Shown here piece after piece: positions 1 to 7,059 of a stretch of DNA of 64,000 nt (its first letter is position 1; every line of letters begins with the position of its first letter). Both the position numbers and the translations under genes were made by a program. The DNA comes from Ruegeria atlantica (GTDB lineage: Bacteria > Pseudomonadota > Alphaproteobacteria > Rhodobacterales > Rhodobacteraceae), in NCBI RefSeq assembly GCF_013032505.1, contig NZ_WQCG01000002.1, forward strand, positions 868,001 to 932,000. Direction: 5' to 3'. The notes under the pieces were generated by a model. It saw nothing but the letters and a program-made list of their open reading frames with translations, was not told the DNA's origin and searched no databases.

Positions 1-1
1 G

Positions 2-544
2 ACTTTAGGCGAAAATCTCGGAGCAGCCAGACTCGTCCACGAGGCATTGTCGTTCAATAGCATCCACTTGAACGCAATCGGGCGGCACCAGGAAGCGCTT
101 GAATCGATCAATCAGGCAATAGCTGGAGCTAGAAAACTGGGGATGTCTTTCGGTGGGCCACGAATGCTTGGTCACTTGGCTCGCGTCACTCAGGACAAAA
201 CAGAGCAAGACCAAGCGATATCGGAAGCGGAAGAAATAATCGCCAACGGCTGTGTGGGGCACAATCAACCATTTTTCTACCGCGACGCTATTGAAGTTAT
301 GTTGCAACGCAAAGAATGGGCGCAGGCCCAACGACATGCTGAATCTCTCGAGGCTTTTTTTGCGCAAGAAGACCTGCCGTGGTCGGAATTTTACGTAGCT
401 AGAGCGCGTGCTCTTGCAGCATCGCATTCCGACCATAGAAGTGCGGAGACCCGCGACGTTCTGCAAGCAATTCGCAATGATGCCGTGGAATTTGGTCTAA
501 AGTCATCGTTACCAACTATCGATCAAGCGTTGAATGAGTATTAG
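2..544 (+). CDS. C-terminal part of a TPR-like protein (5' end outside window)
   Basis: The reading frame is open from base 2 without a stop, so the gene starts upstream of the window. A TTG at 47 is only an internal codon. The visible 180 residues are alpha-helical with TPR-like character: residues such as HLNAIGRHQEALESINQAI and the later WAQAQRHAESLEAFF have the spacing of tetratricopeptide helices. Such tails often end class III adenylate cyclases or LuxR/AAA-type regulators, but no catalytic domain is visible here. The assignment as TPR-like comes from helix pattern only; the function is unknown. Confidence 0.55.
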   Translation, partial: TLGENLGAARLVHEALSFNSIHLNAIGRHQEALESINQAIAGARKLGMSFGGPRMLGHLARVTQDKTEQDQAISEAEEIIANGCVGHNQPFFYRDAIEVMLQRKEWAQAQRHAESLEAFFAQEDLPWSEFYVARARALAASHSDHRSAETRDVLQAIRNDAVEFGLKSSLPTIDQALNEY

Positions 545-832
545 CATGCAGTTGCAAACCCGCTGATGCACCGCTCGTAGGGTCCGCTTCGGGCTCACTC
601 CTGACCTTGCAGCAAGCGCGGCATCTTGTCGGCAGATCCGGATCACGAAGATAAGGACGGGCCAAACCAGCCATTCCCTTATCGCGCCGGTGTCGCACTG
701 CAGCCCGTCATTTATGACATTCACTGCAACCGCGTATTCTGGACGCGTGTAAGTTCACACAATGGTTCCACGTGGTCGATCGGGAATTAAAAGTAGATTC
801 CACTAGTTCAACTTCTCAGGTAATAGGTATTG
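545..832. other. intergenic region with degenerate repeat-like sequence
   Basis: No credible gene is seen. The stretch contains GGTCCGCTTCGGGCT at 581-595 and a segment at 665-720 that resembles 33989-34037. In both, AACCAGC is followed by CA-TGC-GCCCGTCAT and a short GTCAT/GACAT tail. A third relative of the first motif is at 24669-24683. This suggests a decayed dispersed element. The promoter for the antiporter gene should lie in the last 100 bases but no clear boxes stand out. Confidence 0.3.
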
Positions 833-3337
833 ATGGATATCGTCGTCATTACGACCATCATCACTTCTCTTTTTGTTGTAATCGGCGTGGCGGAACCACT
901 AGCCGCACGATTGCGCCTGCCTTACAGTGTTATCCTCGCCGTCCTGGGGATAGTGATCGGGCTTGGTGCGACCTTCTTTCTCGACACTGATCTGACGGAT
1001 GCGCTGAACCCAGGGGCGCAGGCGATCATAGATCTGCCGATCCGGTCTGACGTCTTCCTCTACGTTTTCCTGCCAACGTTGCTTTTTCAAGCGACCCTCG
1101 GCATGAACCTGCGCAGGATGCTGGATGACTGGATGCCCATCCTGATGATGGCCGTTGTGGCAGTGATTGTGGCGACACTTTCCATTGGCTATGCGCTTAG
1201 TTGGGTAAGTACGCTGCCGCTAGCCGCCTGTCTGTTGATTGGTGCTATTGTATCGACAACTGATCCCTCAGCGGTTGTCAGTATTTTTCGGTCGATCTCG
1301 GCACCGCGCAGGTTGTCGCGAATAATCGAGGGCGAAAGCCTTCTTAACGATGCTGCTGCGATTGCTCTTTTCGGACTGTTCATGAGCTTTGTCATGCTCG
1401 GGAGACCCAATCCACTGCTAAGTGAAGCCGTGGGGCAATTTCCGCTGTTAATCGCAGGTGGAGTTCTCACCGGTTGGCTCATGGCGCGCATGGCGGTTTG
1501 GCTGATGGTTTTCGTAGGCCGCTGGGAAATGGCGCAGATTTCAATATCCGTGTCTCTGCCGTACCTCGCCTATATCGTTGCAGAACAAAGCGTCGGGGCT
1601 TCGGGTGTCATCGCGGTGGTGGCTGCAGGTCTTACGCTCAACCTCACAGGCCCCGGTCGTCTGTCACCGGCCGCCTGGACAAATCTTCAAGAAGTTTGGG
1701 ACCTTCTGGCACATTGGGCCGGAGCGCTGATCTTTATTCTTGCAGCACTACTGATCCCGAGATTGTTAGAGGGGGTGCGGCCGTCTGATTTTGGCCTGTT
1801 GGCTGTAGTGGTTCTTGCCGCAACATTTGCACGGGCAGCGCTTCTGTTCGGGTTGTTGCCATTGCTCACGACAATAGGTCTGTCGCCAGTTGTTGAGCGC
1901 CCCTATCGCACCGCGATGCTGTGGGGTGGGCTGCGGGGTGCCGTAACCCTGGCGCTTGCGCTGGCAGTCACCGAAAGCACGCATATCCCACTTGAGACCA
2001 AGCGTCTGGTCGGCATTCTGGCGACTGGCTTTACGTTGTTTACACTGATTGTTCAGGGAACAACCTTGCGCACGGTGATAACAAAACTGGGGCTCGACAA
2101 GCTCTCTCCGCTTGATACCGCCCTTTCGCGGCAGGTGGTCGCGGTCGCCTTGCAATCCGTACGCGAGGACGTGTCCCGCACAGCAGAAAACTATAACCTG
2201 ACCCACGATATTGTCAGAAACGAAGCCAAACAGTTTAGCGAACGCCTGGACGAGGCAGTAAAGGCCGCCGAGGACAGCGCGCAGATCCTTGATCGTGACC
2301 GGGTCACTCTTGGCCTTATTGCGCTGGCGGGTGCAGAGCGGGATTCCGTGTTGGCCCGAATGCGGGAACGCACGATGTCATCGGTGCTGAGTGAGAAGAT
2401 TTTGTCCGACGCGGATCGGCTTATAGAAGGCGCGCGGACCGGTGGGCGGATCGGTTATCAGCGCGCATCAAATCGGTCGGTCGATTACGGCAGATCTTTT
2501 CGGATCGCCGTGTTTCTGCACAACCGGCTTCGCATTTCGTTCCTACTCACGCGTATTACGACGGATCGGTTCGAAAGATTGCTCATGCAACGCCTGATCC
2601 TGCAGGACCTCGACGGATTTGTCCGTGGCCGCATCCGCCGGATCCACGGCCGCCGGGTTGCGGAATTGCTTGATGACTTGTTAGCGCGTAGATCCGAGGC
2701 GGTTGAGACAGCGCTGGACGGTCTGCGACTGCAATTTCCTGGCTATGCCGAAAAGTTGGAGCGGCGGTTCATCCGACGAACGGCGTTGCGACTGGAAGAG
2801 CGTGAATACGCGGTCATGCGCGAGGACGGCCTGGTGGGCGAAGAACTCTATTCAGTGTTGATGCAGGAAGTGGCAGCACGTCGTGCTTTATCTGAAGGGC
2901 GTCCAGTACTGGACATTACTCTTAAAGGACGGGATTTGGTCCGGCAGTTCCCACTATTTTCCGATCTCGACAAGTCTTCACTCAGGAAACTCAGCCGCGC
3001 GCTGCGTGCCCGATATGTCAACTCGGGTGATACCATCATCTCCAAAGACGAACTCGCCCAGAGTGTATACTTCATTGCCTCGGGGGCGGTGGAAGTGGAA
3101 CTCGGCAGGCACACCACGCGGCTGGGCCGTGGCGAAATGTTCGGGCAATTGGCTATGTTATTGAAACGGCCCCGTCGCGTTAACGTGCGGGCGTTGGCAC
3201 CGTCGACGCTGCTTATGCTCGACGAGACAAGTTTCCGGCGCTTGCTACTGCGAAGCAAAGCCATGCGAAACTCTGTCAAGATGAGCGCTGATAAACGCAT
3301 GATCGACCCTGCAGTGTTGGATCTGGATGAGCCGTAG
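833..3337 (+). CDS. Na+/H+ (CPA1) antiporter with C-terminal cyclic nucleotide-binding domain
   Basis: An inner-membrane cation/proton exchanger of 834 residues. Residues 1-410 carry about a dozen hydrophobic segments with CPA1 hallmarks TDPSAVVS (about 143) and GESLLNDAAAIALF (about 166-180). These include the acidic residues expected to bind the cation. Residues 430-690 form a long charged, probably cytoplasmic helical region. Residues 700-810 are a CAP_ED-type cyclic-nucleotide-binding fold. Its phosphate-binding cassette reads GEMFGQLAMLLKRPRRVNV, with Gln where a ribose-contacting Glu is usual but with the Arg kept. A TTG lies at 830; the ATG at 833 is chosen. The gene stands alone. The likely role is pH/Na+ homeostasis gated by a second messenger (inferred from the fusion). 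Confidence 0.9.
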   Translation: MDIVVITTIITSLFVVIGVAEPLAARLRLPYSVILAVLGIVIGLGATFFLDTDLTDALNPGAQAIIDLPIRSDVFLYVFLPTLLFQATLGMNLRRMLDDWMPILMMAVVAVIVATLSIGYALSWVSTLPLAACLLIGAIVSTTDPSAVVSIFRSISAPRRLSRIIEGESLLNDAAAIALFGLFMSFVMLGRPNPLLSEAVGQFPLLIAGGVLTGWLMARMAVWLMVFVGRWEMAQISISVSLPYLAYIVAEQSVGASGVIAVVAAGLTLNLTGPGRLSPAAWTNLQEVWDLLAHWAGALIFILAALLIPRLLEGVRPSDFGLLAVVVLAATFARAALLFGLLPLLTTIGLSPVVERPYRTAMLWGGLRGAVTLALALAVTESTHIPLETKRLVGILATGFTLFTLIVQGTTLRTVITKLGLDKLSPLDTALSRQVVAVALQSVREDVSRTAENYNLTHDIVRNEAKQFSERLDEAVKAAEDSAQILDRDRVTLGLIALAGAERDSVLARMRERTMSSVLSEKILSDADRLIEGARTGGRIGYQRASNRSVDYGRSFRIAVFLHNRLRISFLLTRITTDRFERLLMQRLILQDLDGFVRGRIRRIHGRRVAELLDDLLARRSEAVETALDGLRLQFPGYAEKLERRFIRRTALRLEEREYAVMREDGLVGEELYSVLMQEVAARRALSEGRPVLDITLKGRDLVRQFPLFSDLDKSSLRKLSRALRARYVNSGDTIISKDELAQSVYFIASGAVEVELGRHTTRLGRGEMFGQLAMLLKRPRRVNVRALAPSTLLMLDETSFRRLLLRSKAMRNSVKMSADKRMIDPAVLDLDEP

Positions 3338-3340
3338 AAT

Positions 3341-3355
3341 CCTCTGAAACAGGGG
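3341..3355 (+). terminator. possible weak terminator hairpin after the antiporter gene
   Basis: CCTCTG and CAGGGG pair over six positions (one G-U) around an AAA loop, four bases after the antiporter stop, followed by a short T-containing stretch. The stem is short, so this is tentative. Confidence 0.3.
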
Positions 3356-3606
3356 CAATTTCTTGAGAAATCATCAATTGGAAAGGAGCCGCAAAAACAC
3401 TAGTGCTGTCTCATGGGCGTTAATCGGGTTCTGCTTTAGTGCGGCTGTATGAAAACGATGGGTACGCGTTCTGTGACAGATCCGGCCCATAGCGGCCATC
3501 CAAGCTTCCCCGCCGTTCGACCCTGCCACTGGCATCGCCCTAAACCCGACCCATCTTTGAAAGAGAGCCCAGTGGGTTAGGCGTTTCGACTTCCAAATCG
3601 AACATT

Positions 3607-3969
3607 TTAGTCCGCTCCAGTGCCGCAATGGGCTTTGTTGCTGTCGTCAAAAGCAGAGTTCCGTCTCAAATCATGGGTGTAATCGCGGACAACCTCGGCC
3701 ATTAACAGGCGGTAGTTTGTGAAATAACGCGAACGACCAAGAGCCTGCGCACGGCGATGTTCGGCAAGGTTCCGCCATTCGGTCACGGCATTTTCGTCTT
3801 CGAAATAGCCAATGGCCTCATATCTTCCAGGCGTGCTGGGGCTTTCAAAACGTTCGATTGAAATAAAGCCTCCTATGCCCTTCTGGTGATTGCAAAGTTC
3901 AGAGGATGTTTGCGTGTAGTCGTCATTTTCACCCGCTTCAACGTCGAACTCGAATACCATAACAATCAT
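3607..3969 (-). CDS. ABM-domain (antibiotic biosynthesis monooxygenase) family protein
   Basis: A 120-residue dimeric alpha+beta-barrel protein of the ABM family, which includes small cofactor-free monooxygenases and quinol oxidases. It is clearly paralogous to the next upstream gene. Both share GFIS[IV]ERF, the FEDE-A-T-WRNLA-HR-AQ stretch, and a C-terminal YRL...VIRDY-type end. The start is set at MIVMVFEF by alignment to the paralogue MIAVIFEV; an upstream codon would add seven unrelated residues. It is the last gene of a minus-strand set (NIPSNAP, ABM, ABM) divergent from an ArsR regulator. The substrate is unknown; a quinone or reactive-species role would be a guess. Confidence 0.75.
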   Translation of the reverse strand: MIVMVFEFDVEAGENDDYTQTSSELCNHQKGIGGFISIERFESPSTPGRYEAIGYFEDENAVTEWRNLAEHRRAQALGRSRYFTNYRLLMAEVVRDYTHDLRRNSAFDDSNKAHCGTGAD

Positions 3970-4120
3970 ATACTCTGCCCTTTCCAGCACTGTTGCACGG
4001 TGACTACTATCGAAATTTCAGGCTGGTTGTTTCGGTGCGGATCGAAGTTTTGACTACATCTACCCGCGCCCTTCCCCATGGGCAGTTCACGGGGCAGTTA
4101 AGTAAGGATATTCGCCAAAA

Positions 4121-4468
4121 TCACTTGCTGTGCGCAGTCTGGCTATCCGCAGGAGCCTGCGCCCGGTCGAACATACCATAATCTCGGATCACACTGGCGA
4201 CACGCAAGCGATAATCATCGAAGACCCCGTCGCGCCCTTTCGTCTGCGCCCCTCTATGGGCGGCAAGGTTGCGCCAGCGTGTGATTGCATCCTCATCCTC
4301 GAAGAAGGACAAAGACAGAATCTTGTGCGGATCAGTTAGGCTCTGAAACCGCTCTACCGAGATAAAGCCATCAATCTCTTCGAGCATCGGGCGCATCTCG
4401 GCCGCGATGTTGAGGTAGTCACCTTTACTGGCGTCCTCTGGTTTAACTTCGAAAATTACCGCGATCAT
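4121..4468 (-). CDS. ABM-domain family protein, paralogue of its downstream neighbour
   Basis: 115 residues, single ABM domain. Conserved features shared with the downstream copy are GFISVERF near residue 38, FFEDEDAITRWRNLAAHRGAQ near 58-78, and a YRLRVASVIRDY tail. The start codon overlaps the stop of the NIPSNAP gene by four bases, so the two are translationally coupled. About 150 bases separate it from the second ABM gene. The tandem paralogues may form a heteromer or act on related substrates (inference). No catalytic assignment is possible from sequence alone. Confidence 0.8.
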   Translation of the reverse strand: MIAVIFEVKPEDASKGDYLNIAAEMRPMLEEIDGFISVERFQSLTDPHKILSLSFFEDEDAITRWRNLAAHRGAQTKGRDGVFDDYRLRVASVIRDYGMFDRAQAPADSQTAHSK

Positions 4469-4794
4469 TGTTGCTCTCCCATCCCATGAGCTGCCGAAAC
4501 AAGCTTCAGGAAGGTCCGGTCTTCGCGAAGCAGGAATTTCTCCTTTTGGGCGAATTCGTAGTTTTCGCGTCCGAGCGGATCATCCGCCAGACGGGCGCGG
4601 TATTCCTCGTAACCGGCAAGGCTCTTAATGTTATATATACCGTAGGCAAGGGTCGAAGACCCCTCGTGTGGTGCGTAATAGCCGATCAGATCGGCGCCGC
4701 AGCGCGGGATCGCCTGCCCCCAATTGCGAGAGTATTCCTCGAATAGTGCCTTCTTTGTAGGGTCAATATGGTAACGGATAACACAGGTCAGCAT
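4465..4794 (-). CDS. NIPSNAP family protein
   Basis: 109 residues with a NIPSNAP/ABM-like ferredoxin fold: the N-terminal MLTCVIRYHIDPTKKALFEEYSRNW, the central LIGYYAPHEGSSTLAYGIY, and the YEEYRARLADDP motif are typical of this family of small stress or metabolism-associated proteins. It is the first gene of the minus-strand operon and overlaps the next gene by four bases. Its 5' end faces an ArsR regulator only 75 bases away, so control by that regulator is likely. The biochemical role is unknown. Confidence 0.8.
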   Translation of the reverse strand: MLTCVIRYHIDPTKKALFEEYSRNWGQAIPRCGADLIGYYAPHEGSSTLAYGIYNIKSLAGYEEYRARLADDPLGRENYEFAQKEKFLLREDRTFLKLVSAAHGMGEQQ

Positions 4795-4834
4795 GACAGT
4801 TTCCTTATCGTGTGCTTTCTCGTGTTCTAAACAT

Positions 4835-4863
4835 TTGCCTCACAAGAATGCTTCGATTATGGT
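4835..4863 (+). promoter_or_regulatory. putative promoter giving a leaderless ArsR-family mRNA
   Basis: TTGCCT (4835-4840) and TATGGT (4858-4863) are separated by exactly 17 bases and each matches the sigma-70 consensus at four of six positions. The predicted transcription start falls on or next to the ATG at 4870, and no Shine-Dalgarno is present. A TTCGA/TCGAA inverted repeat (4852-4856, 4863-4867) overlaps the -10 box and could be the regulator's own operator. Confidence 0.4.
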
Positions 4864-4869
4864 CGAACT

Positions 4870-5553
4870 ATGAAAGAAGGTCCCGACATTGCCCACATCG
4901 CCGCCTTGATTGGCGATCCCGCCCGGGCCAACATGCTGACTGCACTTATGAGTGGCAAAGCCCTCACGGTCAGCGAATTGGCAGAGGAAGCCGGAGTGAC
5001 CATCCAGACGGCCAGTTCACATTTGTCCAAACTCGATGGAGGCGGTTTGCTGCGGCCCCGTAAGCAAGGGCGGCACAAGTATTTCGAACTCGCCAATGAC
5101 GAGGTGGCGCAAGTGCTGGAGGGTCTGATGGGACTTGCGGCGGGGTCCGGCTATTTGCGTAAGCGGACAGGGCCCAAAGACGCAGAGTTGCGTAAAGCGC
5201 GTGTTTGCTACAATCACCTGGCCGGAGATATGGGCACACAGATGTTCGACAGTCTAATGGCGCAGGGACATCTCAATTTGAATGGCGAAGAGCTGGAGCT
5301 CACCAAAACGGGCACCACCTTTGCCAGAGATTTCGAAATCGACATTGAGGCTTTGTGCAAAGCGCGAGCGCCAGTCTGCCTGGAATGTCTGGACTGGAGC
5401 GAACGCAGGTCGCATCTGGCCGGTAGCCTCGGACGGGCATTTCTAAGCCGTTTCGAGGAACTATCCTGGGCGAAACGAGATCAAAAGACCCGCGTCGTAA
5501 CGTTTTCGCGCAATGGAGCAGAAGCGTTCAACAAGCTCTTTTGTTTGGACTGA
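4870..5553 (+). CDS. ArsR/SmtB-family winged-helix transcriptional regulator
   Basis: 227 residues. The N-terminal 90 residues are an ArsR-type winged helix: ALIGDPARANMLTALMSGKALTVSELAEEAGV, then the recognition helix TIQTASSHLSKL, and a wing GLLRPRKQGRHKYFEL. The longer than usual C-terminal part (100-227) has the cysteine cluster CKARAPVCLECLDW (about 157-170), conserved in a subgroup next to NIPSNAP/ABM genes, which might bind metal or sense redox state. It is divergent from the NIPSNAP-ABM-ABM operon and is the probable repressor. The start lacks a ribosome-binding site; see the leaderless promoter entry. Confidence 0.85.
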   Translation: MKEGPDIAHIAALIGDPARANMLTALMSGKALTVSELAEEAGVTIQTASSHLSKLDGGGLLRPRKQGRHKYFELANDEVAQVLEGLMGLAAGSGYLRKRTGPKDAELRKARVCYNHLAGDMGTQMFDSLMAQGHLNLNGEELELTKTGTTFARDFEIDIEALCKARAPVCLECLDWSERRSHLAGSLGRAFLSRFEELSWAKRDQKTRVVTFSRNGAEAFNKLFCLD

Positions 5554-5847
5554 AAGCTGGTTCGCTTTTCAAAATTGGACGGTGCAGCGATCAATTAGGA
5601 TGGACGGTGTGAATTCATCATTAAGATCTGCGGCCCGCTAGTTTATCGCGGGAACCTTCATCGCTCGGCAGAAAACCTTGATACGCGCACAGAAATTCCG
5701 GTGTTTGTGCCTGCTGCGTGACGCGCCGACCCGGCTCTTCGCTGCGAAGACACATTTCTATACAAGCCCAGCTGGTGAATTTTTGGACTTTTGCCTGGCG
5801 TCGCATTGAGAATAGACACGCATTTGGCGACATTTCTACATGGTGGG
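5554..5847. other. intergenic region, no gene recognised
   Basis: Holds a weak AAAGC/GCTTT hairpin just after the ArsR stop (5553-5568) and GTGTGAATTCA at 5607-5617, whose inverse copy is at 6932-6942 beyond the EamA gene. Open frames here have no recognisable protein. The promoter of the EamA gene should lie here. Confidence 0.3.
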
Positions 5848-6795
5848 ATGACCTCCTCTGATTCCGCGCCTCAATCAACCGATCGCATCCTTGCAGGCGT
5901 TTCGCTGATGCTTGGATTTTGCCTGACTGCTCCTTTGCTGGATGTAGCTGCGAAACTAGCATCAGCCAGTGTTCCTGTTGGGCAGATAACGGCTGCTCGC
6001 TTTATAGTTCAATGCGCGTTGATGGCGCCGTTTATCTGGATAATGGGATTGTCGTTGCGAGTGGCGCGAAGTGAATTGCTGGTTCTCATATTCCGCTCTT
6101 TGCTTTTGCTGTTCGCGACGTTTTGCTTCATTTCGGCAATCCGTGTGATGCCACTAGCCGATGCGTTGGCCATCGTTTTTGTGGCCCCGTTCATCGTCCT
6201 TTTGGTCGGCAAGTTTTATCTTGGCGAAGATGTTGGTCCTCGCCGTGTCGGGGCGGCTCTTGTGGGGTTTATTGGGGTATTGTTCGTCATCCAACCCAGT
6301 TTCGCGGCCTTCGGCGCGGTTGCAATAATTCCTCTTGGCACGGCCGTTGCCTTTGCTTTCTACATCCTTGTGACGCGGGGATTGTCGCGTCGGATGCACC
6401 CTGTGGCCCTGCAATTCCACACCGGCCTGATTGCCAGCCTGTTTTGCGTTCCAATCCTTGTGGTTGCACAAGGTACTGGCTCTGAGCTTTTCGATCCCGT
6501 TTGGCCGTCAGACATCGCATGGTTGTGGCTACTGGGAGCCGGTTTTTTTGCGACCGTAAGCCATATGATGATGACCTATGCGCTTTCGTTTGCACCATCA
6601 GCCACATTGGCCCCATTGCAGTACTTTGAGCTGCCGGTAGCGGCCCTGTTCGGTTATCTTGTCTTCGGTGACTTTCCGAACACGCTAAGCCTGATTGGTA
6701 TTGCCATCATCATTAGTGCAGGGCTGTATATGATCCATCGTGAAAGGGTCGTTGCCAGACAATTGGTCACAGAGCGCGCAGCGCCGCCAATCTAG
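5848..6795 (+). CDS. EamA/DMT-family inner-membrane transporter
   Basis: 315 residues with ten hydrophobic segments arranged as two five-helix EamA repeats, as in the drug/metabolite exporter superfamily. The first begins DRILAGVSLMLGFCLTAPLLD and the second VAIIPLGTAVAFAFYILVTRGLSRRM. It ends with the usual ALFGYLVFGDFPNTLSLIGIAIIISAGLYM. The ATG at 5848 is chosen because the preceding in-frame residues are not part of the family and would begin with TTG. Substrate cannot be told from sequence. It stands alone, with no co-oriented partner closer than 260 bases. Confidence 0.85.
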   Translation: MTSSDSAPQSTDRILAGVSLMLGFCLTAPLLDVAAKLASASVPVGQITAARFIVQCALMAPFIWIMGLSLRVARSELLVLIFRSLLLLFATFCFISAIRVMPLADALAIVFVAPFIVLLVGKFYLGEDVGPRRVGAALVGFIGVLFVIQPSFAAFGAVAIIPLGTAVAFAFYILVTRGLSRRMHPVALQFHTGLIASLFCVPILVVAQGTGSELFDPVWPSDIAWLWLLGAGFFATVSHMMMTYALSFAPSATLAPLQYFELPVAALFGYLVFGDFPNTLSLIGIAIIISAGLYMIHRERVVARQLVTERAAPPI

Positions 6796-6923
6796 GACGA
6801 CACGCGCGCGAACCTTAAATGACCTTGGTGTATCGAGCGGTACCTGTCAGGCCTCCGTCTGTGCTCAACGAGTTTCCCACATATGTGTCTCGTGCTCGGG
6901 TCGTCTTTTCATACAGCAATGTC

Positions 6924-6953
6924 GGAAGCAGTGAATTCACACTCGCTACTTCC
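6924..6953. repeat. imperfect inverted repeat downstream of the EamA gene
   Basis: GGAAG (6924-6928) and CTTCC (6949-6953) frame a bulged stem centred on GAATTC. The part TGAATTCACAC is an inverse copy of 5607-5617. It could be a terminator remnant or protein site; there is no T-tract. Confidence 0.25.
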
Positions 6954-7059
6954 CAAGTAAAATACCTTCGACAATAAACCTCATCAGGCATGGCATCTGA
7001 CCAGTGGGCGCGACCCTGGGCGGCTTTTGAACATCAGCTTTGGCCGAAGGAATACCGAA

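Noticed and set aside
3374..3628. Minus-strand frame of 84 codons after the antiporter
   Set aside because: It overlaps the ABM gene end, its translation is Arg/Trp/His-rich and unrecognised, and it lies in repeat-like intergenic sequence.
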